Positions 1-8,067 of a stretch of 29,476 nucleotides of DNA are shown one piece after another. Below the pieces are notes generated by a model. It made no database searches. It was given only the letters and a program-made list of their open reading frames with translations, and was not told the origin of the DNA. This DNA is from Clostridiales bacterium (GTDB taxonomy: Bacteria > Bacillota > Clostridia > Tissierellales > Dethiosulfatibacteraceae): contig DPPH01000021.1 in the NCBI GenBank assembly GCA_003539375.1, positions 1 through 29,476 on the forward strand, given 5' to 3'. A program made the position numbers and the translations under genes. Numbering within the stretch: the stretch's first letter is position 1; each line of letters begins with the position of its first letter.

Positions 1-2262
1 ATAAAAAATATTGAATCTTTAAAGAAGGAAGAAAAAAATTCCCAATTAAAACTTAAAGAATTCAAAGATAATTATAAAACATTAGAAAAAGAATTAGAAC
101 ATCTAAAGCTTAAACATAATAATAATAAAAATCAAATTGAACGATATAAAAACTTAATAAATATAAAGACTAGAATTAAAAACTCTTATGAAGGATTTTA
201 TAAGAGTATACAAGATTTTATGACATATGTTAATAAAGGGAAATTTAGAAATATTGTTGAAGGTGTAGTAGTTGAACTAATTAAAGTAGACAAAAAATAT
301 GTAGAAGCTATCAATACTGCTTTAGGTGGTTCAGCCCAAAATATTATCATCGAAAAGGAAAAACATGTAGGAGAAATAATAAACTTCTTAAAATCTGAAA
401 AAATTGGTAGAATGACATTTTTACCAATGGATACGATAAAAGGTAGAGAGCTAAATAGTTATCAAAAGAGAGCCTCTCAAATAGATGGATATATAGGAAC
501 AGGAGATAAATTAGTAAAATGCAATGAAAAATATGAAAATATTTTTCAATTTCTACTCGGAAGAACTATAATATGTCAGGATATTGATTCTGGATTGAAA
601 ATAGCTAAATCAATCAATTACTCTACAAATGTTGTAACTCTAGATGGTGAAATTATATATTCTGGGGGTGCAATTACCGGTGGCAGCAAAAAGAAAACCA
701 ATAATCTTATAGGTAGAGAAGAAGAGATTGTAAAGCTAACAAACAAAAAGAAAGAATTAATTAATGAGACGAATGAACTCGAGGAAAGACTTAAATCTTA
801 TATAGAAAAAATTAAGGGTGTAAACAAAAAATTAGACAATCAAAAGAATTTTATAAGGGAAAAAATAAAAGAAAGAGAAAAGTTTGAGATAAATTATACC
901 AATTTAATAGAAGATATTAAAATAAAATCAGAAGAAAAAGCAGAAACTGAAGATAAAATCCAGAAAAGCATCTCAAAAATTAATAGCTTAGAAAATGAAA
1001 TAACGACAGGACTAAATGAATCTAAAATTATAAATAAAAATATTTTGGATTATGAAAATAAAGTAAAAGACAATGATGTAAATTTAGAAGAAGTAAAAAA
1101 AGAAGAACTTGACTTAAAAAATAAAATCAACAGCTTAAATATTGAGCTTTCTACAAAAGAGAACGAATTAAAAATTGATAATTCAAGACTTGAAGAAATA
1201 AAAGAAAATATAACAGAAATTGAAGAAAATCTTGATAATGCTTTGAAGGAAAAAAGTCAAAATGAAAAACTAATAGAAGATTCTAAAGAAAAAATAAATT
1301 CATTTACGAAATCTATCAAGGATAAATCTGAAATATTAAGGGATAAAAAAACTAACTTTACTAATCTTAGAAACGAGAGAAAAAAGATACAAAATAGTAT
1401 ATATGAAAAGCAATCCCAAATTAATTCTATAAACAAAGAAATAAATAACTTGCAAAAAGATGTGAACAGTTTAGAAGTGAAAATAGAAAGATATGAAAAC
1501 AAATTGAGTAATACAAAAGATAAACTGTGGAACGATTATGAGATGAATTTTGCCATTGCTAAAAAATTTATAGATGAAGACTTTAGTATTAATTCACTTA
1601 ATAAAGAAACCAGATCTTTAAAGGGAGAAATTAAAAAACTAGGTGATATTAATGTATCTGCTATAGAAGAGTATGAAGAAACAAGCAAGAGATACGAGTT
1701 TTTAGCTGGTCAAAGAGATGACTTAATTGAAGCGAGAGATAAATTACATAACATAATTAAGGATCTTACAGATAAGATGCACGGTATTTTTATAAGTGAG
1801 TATGAAAAGATAAATGAACACTTCAAAAATGTGTTTATTGATTTGTTTGGTGGCGGGGATGCAGAAATACTTTTATCAGATATTGAGAATCCCTTAACTT
1901 GCGATATAGAAATATATGCTCAACCTCCTGGTAAGAACTTAAATAAAATATCATTATTATCTGGTGGCGAAAAGGCTTTAACAGCTATATCTTTGCTATT
2001 TTCCATATTAAAGGTAAAACCAACCCCATTTTGCATATTAGATGAAATTGAAGCAGCTTTAGATGATGCTAATGTATACAGGTTTGCTAATTACTTAAGA
2101 AAATTTTCTCGAAACACACAGTTCCTAATTATAACACACAGAAAAGGAACAATGGAATTTGTTGATACAATATACGGGACAACGATGGAAGAAGAAGGTA
2201 TAACAAAGATTATATCTATGAATCTATCTGAAATAGTAGAAAAGGAGTATCTAGATGAGTAG
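1..2262 (+). CDS. smc: Chromosome partition protein SMC, 5' end outside the window
   Basis: The reading frame is open from base 1, so this is the C-terminal 753 residues of SMC; the N-terminal Walker A half-domain and most of the first coiled coil lie upstream. SMC is the ATPase of the SMC-ScpAB condensin that organises and segregates the chromosome. Visible parts in order: the end of the first coiled coil (bases 1-210), the hinge (about 220-700, with VEGVVVELIKVD and a Gly-rich LDGEIIYSGGAITGG stretch), a long Lys/Glu-rich coiled coil (about 700-1800), and the C-terminal ATPase lobe. That lobe has the signature motif LSGGEKA at 1957-1977 and Walker B/D-loop residues ILDEIEAALDD around 2041. 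The C terminus looks complete. It overlaps ftsY by 8 bases, the usual rnc-smc-ftsY order. The first ATG in view (220) is internal, not the start. Confidence 0.97.
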   Translation: MKNIESLKKEEKNSQLKLKEFKDNYKTLEKELEHLKLKHNNNKNQIERYKNLINIKTRIKNSYEGFYKSIQDFMTYVNKGKFRNIVEGVVVELIKVDKKYVEAINTALGGSAQNIIIEKEKHVGEIINFLKSEKIGRMTFLPMDTIKGRELNSYQKRASQIDGYIGTGDKLVKCNEKYENIFQFLLGRTIICQDIDSGLKIAKSINYSTNVVTLDGEIIYSGGAITGGSKKKTNNLIGREEEIVKLTNKKKELINETNELEERLKSYIEKIKGVNKKLDNQKNFIREKIKEREKFEINYTNLIEDIKIKSEEKAETEDKIQKSISKINSLENEITTGLNESKIINKNILDYENKVKDNDVNLEEVKKEELDLKNKINSLNIELSTKENELKIDNSRLEEIKENITEIEENLDNALKEKSQNEKLIEDSKEKINSFTKSIKDKSEILRDKKTNFTNLRNERKKIQNSIYEKQSQINSINKEINNLQKDVNSLEVKIERYENKLSNTKDKLWNDYEMNFAIAKKFIDEDFSINSLNKETRSLKGEIKKLGDINVSAIEEYEETSKRYEFLAGQRDDLIEARDKLHNIIKDLTDKMHGIFISEYEKINEHFKNVFIDLFGGGDAEILLSDIENPLTCDIEIYAQPPGKNLNKISLLSGGEKALTAISLLFSILKVKPTPFCILDEIEAALDDANVYRFANYLRKFSRNTQFLIITHRKGTMEFVDTIYGTTMEEEGITKIISMNLSEIVEKEYLDE

Positions 2263-3163
2263 TATTATAACTAAATTTAAAGATGGACTAAAAAAAACAA
2301 GAAATAACTTTGCAAATAAAATAGATGATTTGTTTTCAAGACATTTAAAAATAGACGAAGAACTTTATGAAGAACTTGAGGAAATATTAATTAGTTCAGA
2401 CATGGGTATTGAGGCAACCTTAGAAATTATTGAGATGCTTCAAAATCAAATAAAAGAAAATAAAATTCAAGATGTAAGCAAGGTTAAACCGTTGCTAAAA
2501 GAAATACTTGTAAAGGAAATTACTTATAAAGAAAAGCCAGATCAAGAAGAAAAAACAGTAATACTAGTAGTTGGGGTAAATGGAGTAGGTAAGACTACGA
2601 CTATAGGTAAATTGTCGAAAATTTTTAAAGATGAGGGGAAGAAAGTTTTAGTAGCAGCTGGCGATACTTTTAGAGCGGCAGCGATTGAACAATTGGAAAA
2701 ATGGTGTCAAAGAGCTCAAGTAGAATTAGTGTCAAATAAAGAAGGTAGTGATCCTTCTTCAGTTATTTATGATGGTATTAATGCTGCAAAAGCTCGAAAC
2801 ACAGATATTTTAATATGTGACACAGCTGGAAGACTACACAACAAAAAAAATCTAATGAAGGAACTTAACAAAATATCAAGAGTAATTGACAAAGAATATC
2901 CTGAAGCTAATAAACTTGTGTATTTGGTTATCGATGCAAATACGGGACAAAACGGAATAGTCCAGGCAGAGTATTTTAAAGAAGTAACAAATATTGACGG
3001 AATTGTATTGACTAAATTAGATGGAACATCAAAGGGTGGTATCATAGTTCCAATCCAGAGAAAATTAGATGTTCCTGTTGTCTATGTAGGTTTAGGAGAA
3101 GGTATTGAAGACCTTCAGAAATTCGATGAAGAAAAATTTGTAGATTCTATATTAAACTATTGA
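2255..3163 (+). CDS. ftsY: Signal recognition particle receptor FtsY
   Basis: FtsY is the membrane-associated SRP receptor GTPase that docks SRP-ribosome complexes at the translocon. The 302-residue protein has a short N-domain helical bundle (about 1-95) and a G domain: GVNGVGKTT (107-115, G1), DTFRAAA (137-143), DTAGR (189-193, G3) and TKLDGTSKGG (253-262, G4 and closing loop). It lacks the long acidic A domain of enterobacterial FtsY, as expected for Gram-positives. The ATG lies inside the 3' end of smc with AAGGAG just upstream, so translation is probably coupled. A promoter for ylxM begins at its stop codon. Confidence 0.97.
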   Translation: MSSIITKFKDGLKKTRNNFANKIDDLFSRHLKIDEELYEELEEILISSDMGIEATLEIIEMLQNQIKENKIQDVSKVKPLLKEILVKEITYKEKPDQEEKTVILVVGVNGVGKTTTIGKLSKIFKDEGKKVLVAAGDTFRAAAIEQLEKWCQRAQVELVSNKEGSDPSSVIYDGINAAKARNTDILICDTAGRLHNKKNLMKELNKISRVIDKEYPEANKLVYLVIDANTGQNGIVQAEYFKEVTNIDGIVLTKLDGTSKGGIIVPIQRKLDVPVVYVGLGEGIEDLQKFDEEKFVDSILNY

Positions 3164-3188
3164 CAATAACCTATAATTAAGGTAATAT
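3160..3188 (+). promoter_or_regulatory. Promoter for ylxM-ffh
   Basis: A perfect -35 box TTGACA (3160-3165) is followed after 17 bases by TAATAT (3183-3188); an overlapping TATAAT sits at 3186-3191. Transcription should start near 3195, which is the first base of the inverted repeat in front of ylxM. This gives ylxM-ffh a source of transcription independent of smc-ftsY. Confidence 0.65.
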
Positions 3189-3194
3189 AATTAA

Positions 3195-3217
3195 CTGTCA
3201 AGTAAAATACTTTACAG
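3195..3217 (+). promoter_or_regulatory. Inverted repeat at the 5' end of the ylxM transcript
   Basis: CTGTCAAGTA (3195-3204) and TACTTTACAG (3208-3217) are inverted repeats matching at 9 of 10 positions around an AAA centre. The last two bases of the right arm are the start of the Shine-Dalgarno AGGTGG (3216-3221). As RNA it would be a 5'-terminal hairpin that partly hides the ribosome binding site; as DNA it could be an operator just downstream of the -10 box. Which of these applies cannot be decided from sequence. Confidence 0.55.
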
Positions 3218-3225
3218 GTGGTATA

Positions 3226-3573
3226 ATGTTAGATAAGCACTTAAAATACGGAAAGTTGTTTGATTATTATAAAGAAGTTTTAAACGAAAAACACCAACAG
3301 GTTATTCAACAGTACTATATAATGGATTTAAGTCTTAAAGAAATATCCGAGAATTTGGGTATAACAAGACAGGGAGTCTACGACTTATTAAAAAGAGCTG
3401 AGAAAAACTTAGAGGATATAGACAGTAAATTAAATATAATAAGTAAACAGGAAAAGTTTAAAAAAAACATTCAAAAAAAAGCACAAGAGATTAATAAAAA
3501 TATAGAAAATGAAAAATACCATAATATAAAAGAACATTTTAAAGAACTATTAGAATTAATAAACAAACTTTAG
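3226..3573 (+). CDS. ylxM: YlxM family helix-turn-helix protein (SRP-associated)
   Basis: A 115-residue UPF0122/YlxM protein. The central part (about 20-60) has the sigma-70 region 4-like helix-turn-helix LSLKEISENLGITRQGVYDLLKRAE, followed by a Lys/Glu-rich helical tail. The family sits beside ffh throughout Firmicutes and is implicated in SRP function: in streptococci YlxM binds SRP components and stimulates Ffh GTPase activity. The HTH makes DNA or RNA binding plausible but that is inference. The ATG follows AGGTGG by 4 bases and the stop is 11 bases from ffh, indicating co-expression. It has its own promoter and a 5' inverted repeat. Confidence 0.92.
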   Translation: MLDKHLKYGKLFDYYKEVLNEKHQQVIQQYYIMDLSLKEISENLGITRQGVYDLLKRAEKNLEDIDSKLNIISKQEKFKKNIQKKAQEINKNIENEKYHNIKEHFKELLELINKL

Positions 3574-3584
3574 GAGTTGTAAAT

Positions 3585-4922
3585 ATGATATTTGAAAGTT
3601 TATCAAATAAACTTCAAGAAACACTATCTAAACTTACAAAAAAAGGAAAACTAACTGAAAAAGACATTGATAAAATTTTAAGGGAAATAAAATTATCCTT
3701 ATTAGAAGCTGATGTGAATTTTAAAGTAGTCAAAAAATTTGTAAAGAATATTAAGGAAAAAGCAATTGGAGAAGAGATACTAGAAAGCTTAACTCCAGGT
3801 CAACAGGTTATTAAAATTGTTAACGATGAGATGATAAACTTATTAGGTGAAAAAACCGAAGACATTAAAGTAAATTCAAACGATATTACTACGGTTATGA
3901 TGTGTGGTTTACAGGGAGCTGGTAAAACTACAACAACTGCTAAATTAGGGAAAAAATACAAACTTAAAAACAAAAATCCTTTATTTGTAGCATGTGATGT
4001 ATATAGACCTGCAGCTGTAAAGCAGCTTCAAGTTTTAGGCGATAAAACCGAAATAGATGTATTTGCCGGCGAAGAAGGAGAAAACCCTTTAAACATAGCA
4101 AAAAACGCCTTAAAATACGCAAAGAAAAATGGTAAAGACTTTCTACTATTCGATACAGCAGGACGACTTCATATAGACGAAAAAATGATGAAGGAATTAG
4201 AAGATATCAAGAACATAATAAATCCTGATGAAATACTGTTAGTCTTAGATTCGATGACTGGTCAAGAAGCAGTAAACATTGCACAAGTTTTCGATGAAAA
4301 TTTAGAGATTTCAGGGATAATACTTTCTAAAATAGATGGTGATGCAAGAGGAGGAGCGGCTCTCTCCATAAGTTCAATCATTGGAAAACCTATAAAATTT
4401 GTTACTACAGGTGAAAAATTAGAAGATATAGAAATATTCCATCCAGATAGAATGGCTTCAAGAATATTAGGAAAAGGTGATGTCCTTAGCTTGATAGAAA
4501 AAGCTCAATCATCTTTTGATGAGAAAAAAGCAAAAGAACTTGAAAAAAAATTAATGAAAAATCAATTTACTTTTGACGACTTTCTAGATCAAATGGAGCA
4601 AATGCAAAATCTTGGACCCTTAGATCAAATCTTAGAAATGATACCTGGAGCTAACAGTAAAAAATTAAAGAATATTAAAATTGATGAAAAAGAAATAGTA
4701 CATGTTAAAGCAATTATTCAATCAATGACAAAGGAAGAAAGAGTTAAACCGGATATAATAAACGGTAGTAGAAGAAAAAGAATTGCTGCTGGAAGCGGCA
4801 CTTCAATACAGAAAGTTAATAGACTACTTAGGCAGTATAAAGATATGAAAAAAATGATGAAGAACATGAATAAAATGGGAAATATGATGTCAGGAAAAAA
4901 AGGGTTAAAATTACCTTTTTAA
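3585..4922 (+). CDS. ffh: Signal recognition particle protein Ffh
   Basis: Ffh is the SRP54 GTPase that binds signal peptides and the 4.5S/6S SRP RNA. The 445-residue protein has an N domain (about 1-95), a G domain with GLQGAGKTTT from residue 108 (G1), DTAGR at 190-194 (G3), SKIDGDARGG (G4 and closing loop), and a C-terminal M domain (about 325-445). The M domain carries the RNA-binding stretch GSRRKRIAAGSG and a Met-rich tail (MKKMMKNMNKMGNMM), both standard. Length is normal. TAGGAG precedes the ATG at good spacing. It lies in the ylxM transcript, 30 bases upstream of rpsP, the conserved targeting-to-ribosome gene order. Confidence 0.98.
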   Translation: MIFESLSNKLQETLSKLTKKGKLTEKDIDKILREIKLSLLEADVNFKVVKKFVKNIKEKAIGEEILESLTPGQQVIKIVNDEMINLLGEKTEDIKVNSNDITTVMMCGLQGAGKTTTTAKLGKKYKLKNKNPLFVACDVYRPAAVKQLQVLGDKTEIDVFAGEEGENPLNIAKNALKYAKKNGKDFLLFDTAGRLHIDEKMMKELEDIKNIINPDEILLVLDSMTGQEAVNIAQVFDENLEISGIILSKIDGDARGGAALSISSIIGKPIKFVTTGEKLEDIEIFHPDRMASRILGKGDVLSLIEKAQSSFDEKKAKELEKKLMKNQFTFDDFLDQMEQMQNLGPLDQILEMIPGANSKKLKNIKIDEKEIVHVKAIIQSMTKEERVKPDIINGSRRKRIAAGSGTSIQKVNRLLRQYKDMKKMMKNMNKMGNMMSGKKGLKLPF

Positions 4923-4952
4923 TATAATAAATTTTTAATAGGAGGTGTAATA

Positions 4953-5204
4953 ATGGCAGTAAAAATCAGATTAAAAAGAATGGGAGCAAAAAAGACTCCT
5001 TTCTATAGAGTGGTTGTAGCAGATTCAAGAGCTCCGAGAGATGGTAAATTTATTGAAGAAATAGGTTACTATAATCCTTTATCGGATCCTAAAGAAATCA
5101 AGATTAATAACGAAAAAGCTCTAGAATGGATAGGAAAAGGAGCACAACCAACAGACACTGTTAGGATACTACTTAGAAAAAACGGTGCATTTGATAAAGA
5201 ATAA
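4953..5204 (+). CDS. rpsP: 30S ribosomal protein S16
   Basis: S16 is a small-subunit assembly protein. The 83-residue product shows the family hallmarks: VKIRLKRMGAKKTPFYRVVVADSRAPRDGKFIEEIGYYNP at the N terminus and a C-terminal AQPTDTVRILLRKNG. Length is normal. A full AGGAGG lies 8 bases upstream of the ATG. It is followed after 29 bases by khpA, as in most Firmicutes. Confidence 0.98.
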   Translation: MAVKIRLKRMGAKKTPFYRVVVADSRAPRDGKFIEEIGYYNPLSDPKEIKINNEKALEWIGKGAQPTDTVRILLRKNGAFDKE

Positions 5205-5233
5205 TTTATACAAATCTTAAAGGTGGTGCAATT

Positions 5234-5464
5234 ATGGGAGAATTAGTAGAATATATTGCAAAAGCATTAGTTGATAATCCTGATAAAGTAAGTATTAAAG
5301 AAATTGAAGGAGACAAATCAATTATTATTGAACTGAGTGTAGCTGAAGAGGATATGGGTCAAGTTATTGGTAAAAAAGGAAGAATAGCTAAAGCTGTTAG
5401 AACCCTTGTTAAAGCAGCAGCTACAAAGGAAAATAAACGAGTAATTGTAGAAATAGTTCAATAA
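5234..5464 (+). CDS. khpA: KH-domain RNA-binding protein KhpA (YlqC)
   Basis: A 76-residue single KH-domain protein. The RNA-gripping loop is in GQVIGKKGRIAKAVRTLVKAAA (about residues 45-66), a canonical GxxG (GKKG) followed by the KH helix. KhpA family members form complexes with KhpB/EloR and bind many transcripts, affecting cell division and wall synthesis in streptococci. A role here is inferred from family and position. AAAGGTGG precedes the ATG. A strong hairpin terminator follows at 5472. Confidence 0.93.
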   Translation: MGELVEYIAKALVDNPDKVSIKEIEGDKSIIIELSVAEEDMGQVIGKKGRIAKAVRTLVKAAATKENKRVIVEIVQ

Positions 5465-5471
5465 ACTATAC

Positions 5472-5497
5472 AGGATTAGCATTTGCTAATCCTTTTT
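5472..5497 (+). terminator. Intrinsic terminator between khpA and rimM
   Basis: A perfect 9-base-pair stem AGGATTAGC / GCTAATCCT closes an ATTT loop and runs into TTTT. It would end or attenuate the rpsP-khpA message. No promoter was recognised between it and rimM, so rimM-trmD probably depend on readthrough. Confidence 0.75.
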
Positions 5498-5509
5498 AAA
5501 GGTGAAAAT

Positions 5510-6007
5510 ATGAAATTTTTTAAAATAGGTAAGATTATAAATACCCATGGTCTTAAAGGAATGGTAAGGATTGATTACTATCTCAAAGATCCTGAAATGT
5601 TAATGACTGTCCCTGAAATTTATCTAGGAAAAGATAAGAATGAATATTCAATAAACCAGATAGGTGTAAATAAGAAAATTTTGTTAAAATTAAAGGATAT
5701 AGACACCATAGAAAAAGCAGAAAGATTAAAAAATATTGAAATATTTATTGATGATAAAATGAAACATTTTCTAATAGAAGAAAAAGATGAGTATTTTACT
5801 GAAGAGATAATTGGAATAGATGTTTATGATACAGATGAAAATTTCATAGGTAAAATAACTAAAATTTATAAAACTGGAAAAAATGACGTATATGAAATAG
5901 ATAATAATATTGATAAATTAATTCCAGCATCTAAAAAATTTATAAAAGAAATAGATACAAAAAATAAAAAAATGACAGTTGAATTGATTGAAGGATTGAT
6001 TGGATGA
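5510..6007 (+). CDS. rimM: 16S rRNA processing / 30S maturation factor RimM
   Basis: RimM binds S19 and assists maturation of the 30S head. The chosen ATG at 5510 gives 165 residues and follows AAAGGTGA at proper spacing; an in-frame TTG at 5483 is rejected because it lies inside the terminator hairpin. The N-terminal domain begins with the typical FFKIGKIINTHGLKGMVRI, and the C-terminal PRC-barrel contains VYDTDENFIGKITKIY and NDVYEI. Its TGA overlaps the trmD ATG (ATGA), so the pair are translationally coupled, as in most bacteria. Confidence 0.95.
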   Translation: MKFFKIGKIINTHGLKGMVRIDYYLKDPEMLMTVPEIYLGKDKNEYSINQIGVNKKILLKLKDIDTIEKAERLKNIEIFIDDKMKHFLIEEKDEYFTEEIIGIDVYDTDENFIGKITKIYKTGKNDVYEIDNNIDKLIPASKKFIKEIDTKNKKMTVELIEGLIG

Positions 6008-6723
6008 AAATTACCGTATTAACACTTTTCCCGGAAAGAATGGAAACCCTTTTAGAATTCAGTGTAATAAAGAAAGCCCTGGAGAAAGGTTTACTGAATA
6101 TTAATTATGTAAATATAAGAGATTTTTCTACAAATAAACATAAAAAAGTAGATGATTATCCTTACAGTGGTGGGCCAGGAATGCTTTTAAAACCCGATCC
6201 TTTATCGGAAGCTTTAGATGAAGTATCACAAAAGGATTCGAAAATTTTTTATATGAGTCCAAAAGGAACAGTACTAAACCAAGAAAAGGTTAAAAAAATA
6301 TCTCAAGAAAAAAATATAGTAATAATAGCCGGTCACTATGAAGGAATAGACCAAAGGATTATAGATACATACGTAGATGAAGAGATTTCTATCGGAGATT
6401 ATGTACTAACTGGTGGGGAACTACCAGCTTTAGTACTAATAGATTCTGTAGCCAGGTTAATTCCTGGAGTTCTAGGAAATGAAGATTCCCACCAAGATGA
6501 ATCTTTTGAAAATAATTTACTAGAACATCCTCAATACACAAGGCCCTACGAATATAAAGGAAGTAAAGTACCTGATATTTTATTATCGGGAGACCATGAA
6601 AAAATCAAAAGATGGAAAAGATACAAATCAATAGAATTAACTTTAAAGCATAGACCAGATTTAATAAAAGATATCGAAACCATAAAAAAAGAATATAATA
6701 AATTAAAAGAAGAATTTAAATAA
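6004..6723 (+). CDS. trmD: tRNA (guanine-N1)-methyltransferase TrmD
   Basis: TrmD methylates G37 of tRNAs with SAM and prevents +1 frameshifting. The 239-residue protein has the SPOUT trefoil-knot signatures: YPYSGGPGMLLKPDPL, GHYEGIDQRI, and IGDYVLTGGELPALVLIDSVARLIPGVLG, followed by the C-terminal helical domain with EHPQYTRP. Length is normal. It overlaps rimM by 4 bases. A new promoter lies just after its stop, so rplS is partly uncoupled from trmD. Confidence 0.98.
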   Translation: MKITVLTLFPERMETLLEFSVIKKALEKGLLNINYVNIRDFSTNKHKKVDDYPYSGGPGMLLKPDPLSEALDEVSQKDSKIFYMSPKGTVLNQEKVKKISQEKNIVIIAGHYEGIDQRIIDTYVDEEISIGDYVLTGGELPALVLIDSVARLIPGVLGNEDSHQDESFENNLLEHPQYTRPYEYKGSKVPDILLSGDHEKIKRWKRYKSIELTLKHRPDLIKDIETIKKEYNKLKEEFK

Positions 6724-6728
6724 AATTA

Positions 6729-6757
6729 TTGATTTAGAAAAATGAATATGCTATAAT
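6729..6757 (+). promoter_or_regulatory. Promoter for rplS
   Basis: TTGATT (6729-6734) is separated by 17 bases from a perfect TATAAT (6752-6757). The predicted start, about 6763-6765, coincides with the first arm of the L19 leader closing stem, which supports the call. Confidence 0.75.
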
Positions 6758-6764
6758 ACATTGA

Positions 6765-6820
6765 AGTATACGGCGGTCCTCTGTTTAGACACATGAACGC
6801 TGCAAAAAGGAGGGTATACT
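6765..6820 (+). ncRNA. Ribosomal protein L19 leader (cis-regulatory RNA)
   Basis: The rplS 5' leader folds into nested helices: AGTATAC (6765-6771) pairs perfectly with GTATACT (6814-6820); GCGGT (6773-6777) with GCTGC (6799-6803) using G-U pairs; and GTTTA (6783-6787) with TGAAC (6794-6798) around a GACACA loop. The outer helix ends directly before the ATG and includes the last base of the Shine-Dalgarno AGGAGGG (6808-6814). Position, size and the GTTTA/TGAAC hairpin fit the known Firmicutes L19 leader class, thought to mediate autogenous control by L19. Assignment is from memory of the class rather than a covariance search. Confidence 0.65.
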
Positions 6821-7171
6821 ATGAATACTATTAAAATGTTAGAAAAAGAGCAGTTAAAGGATGATATTACCAAATTTAATATAGGTGATACTGTAAAAGT
6901 TCACTTTAGAATTAAAGAAGGAGATAGAGAAAGAATCCAGGTTTTCGAAGGAGCTGTTTTAAAAAGACAGGGAGAAGGAATTAAAGAAACTTTTACTGTA
7001 AGAAGAATATCTTACGGAGTAGGAGTAGAAAGAACTTTTCCAGTACATTCACCAAAAATCGAAAAAATAGAAATTGTTCGTAAAGGTCAAGTAAGAAGAG
7101 CAAGATTGTTCTACTTAAGAGACAGAACAGGAAAAGCTGCAAAAGTTAAAGAAAAGAAATTTAACAAGTAA
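6821..7171 (+). CDS. rplS: 50S ribosomal protein L19
   Basis: L19 sits at the 30S-50S interface. The 116-residue product has the family core FNIGDTVKVHFRIKEGDRERIQVFEGAVLKRQG, FTVRRISYGVGVERTFPVHSP, and the basic C-terminal VRRARLFYLRDRTGKAAKVKE. Length is normal. It is expressed from its own promoter behind an L19 leader, with AGGAGGG 6 bases before the ATG, and is followed at once by a strong terminator, so it is largely a single-gene unit. Confidence 0.98.
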   Translation: MNTIKMLEKEQLKDDITKFNIGDTVKVHFRIKEGDRERIQVFEGAVLKRQGEGIKETFTVRRISYGVGVERTFPVHSPKIEKIEIVRKGQVRRARLFYLRDRTGKAAKVKEKKFNK

Positions 7172-7173
7172 TT

Positions 7174-7198
7174 ATGAGGACTTTAAGTCCTCATTTTT
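7174..7198 (+). terminator. Intrinsic terminator after rplS
   Basis: ATGAGGACTT (7174-7183) and AAGTCCTCAT (7185-7194) form a strong hairpin around a T centre, followed by TTTT. It should end the rplS transcript; rbgA begins 17 bases further on without an obvious promoter. Confidence 0.8.
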
Positions 7199-7214
7199 AA
7201 TAGGAGATGAAATA

Positions 7215-8063
7215 ATGAACTGGTATCCCGGGCATATGAAAAAAACATATGAAATGTTAAAAGAAAATTTAAGAGTAGTTGATCTTGTTATAATAATTTT
7301 GGATTCAAGAATACCTAGGAGTAGTCTAAATCCTAAATTAGATAAATTAATAAACAACAAAGAGAAAATATATCTAATGAATAAAGCTGATATATCAGAC
7401 CAACAGGTTAATAAAATCTGGATGGAGTATTTTAAACGTAAAAACATTTTAGCTATAGAAAATAATTCTTTAAAAAATAAAAAAAACAATAAATTATTTG
7501 AAAGTATTGAAAAATTTGAAAAGAAAATAAAAGAAAAATATGAAAAAAAAGGATTTAAAAATAAAAATATTCGTATGCTTATAGTAGGTGTACCTAATAC
7601 AGGAAAATCAACTTTTATTAATTACCTAACAAAACGAAAAAGCGTAAAAACAGGGAATAAACCTGGAGTAACTAAAGGTAAACAGTGGATAAAGATAAAG
7701 AATAAATATGAAATTTTGGATACACCAGGGATTTTATGGCCTGATTTAAATGATGATCAAATCAAGTATAATTTAGCTGTAACGGGACTAATTAAAGATA
7801 ATATAATAGATGATGTTGAATTAGGAATTTATTTATTAGATTATTTGAAAATCAATTATAGAAATACTTTAATTGAGAAGTATAATATAATTATAAACAT
7901 CGATGAAGAATCTTTAGAAATTTTAGAAAAGATTTCTAAAAGAAAGGGATTCTTATTAAAAGATAATGAAATTGATTATGAAAGAGGTGCTAAGTTACTT
8001 CTTAAGGATTTTAGAAACGGAAACCTTGGTAATATTTCATTAGAAATTCCTTCAGAAGAATAA
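7215..8063 (+). CDS. rbgA: Ribosome biogenesis GTPase RbgA (YlqF)
   Basis: RbgA is required for late 50S assembly (L16 and neighbours) in Gram-positives. The 282-residue protein starts with the diagnostic MNWYPGHMKKT and has circularly permuted GTPase motifs: G4 NKAD at 56-59 precedes G1 GVPNTGKST at 125-133, then G2 region GVTKG (about 151-155) and G3 DTPG at 169-172, then a C-terminal helical domain. TAGGAGATG precedes the ATG. The signal peptidase gene often found between rplS and rbgA is absent. rnhB follows after 4 bases. Confidence 0.97.
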   Translation: MNWYPGHMKKTYEMLKENLRVVDLVIIILDSRIPRSSLNPKLDKLINNKEKIYLMNKADISDQQVNKIWMEYFKRKNILAIENNSLKNKKNNKLFESIEKFEKKIKEKYEKKGFKNKNIRMLIVGVPNTGKSTFINYLTKRKSVKTGNKPGVTKGKQWIKIKNKYEILDTPGILWPDLNDDQIKYNLAVTGLIKDNIIDDVELGIYLLDYLKINYRNTLIEKYNIIINIDEESLEILEKISKRKGFLLKDNEIDYERGAKLLLKDFRNGNLGNISLEIPSEE

Positions 8064-8067
8064 AAAA

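Noticed and set aside
5483..5509. A TTG start for RimM at 5483
   Set aside because: It lies in the terminator hairpin and lacks a Shine-Dalgarno; ATG 5510 has AAAGGTGA and begins right at the conserved domain.
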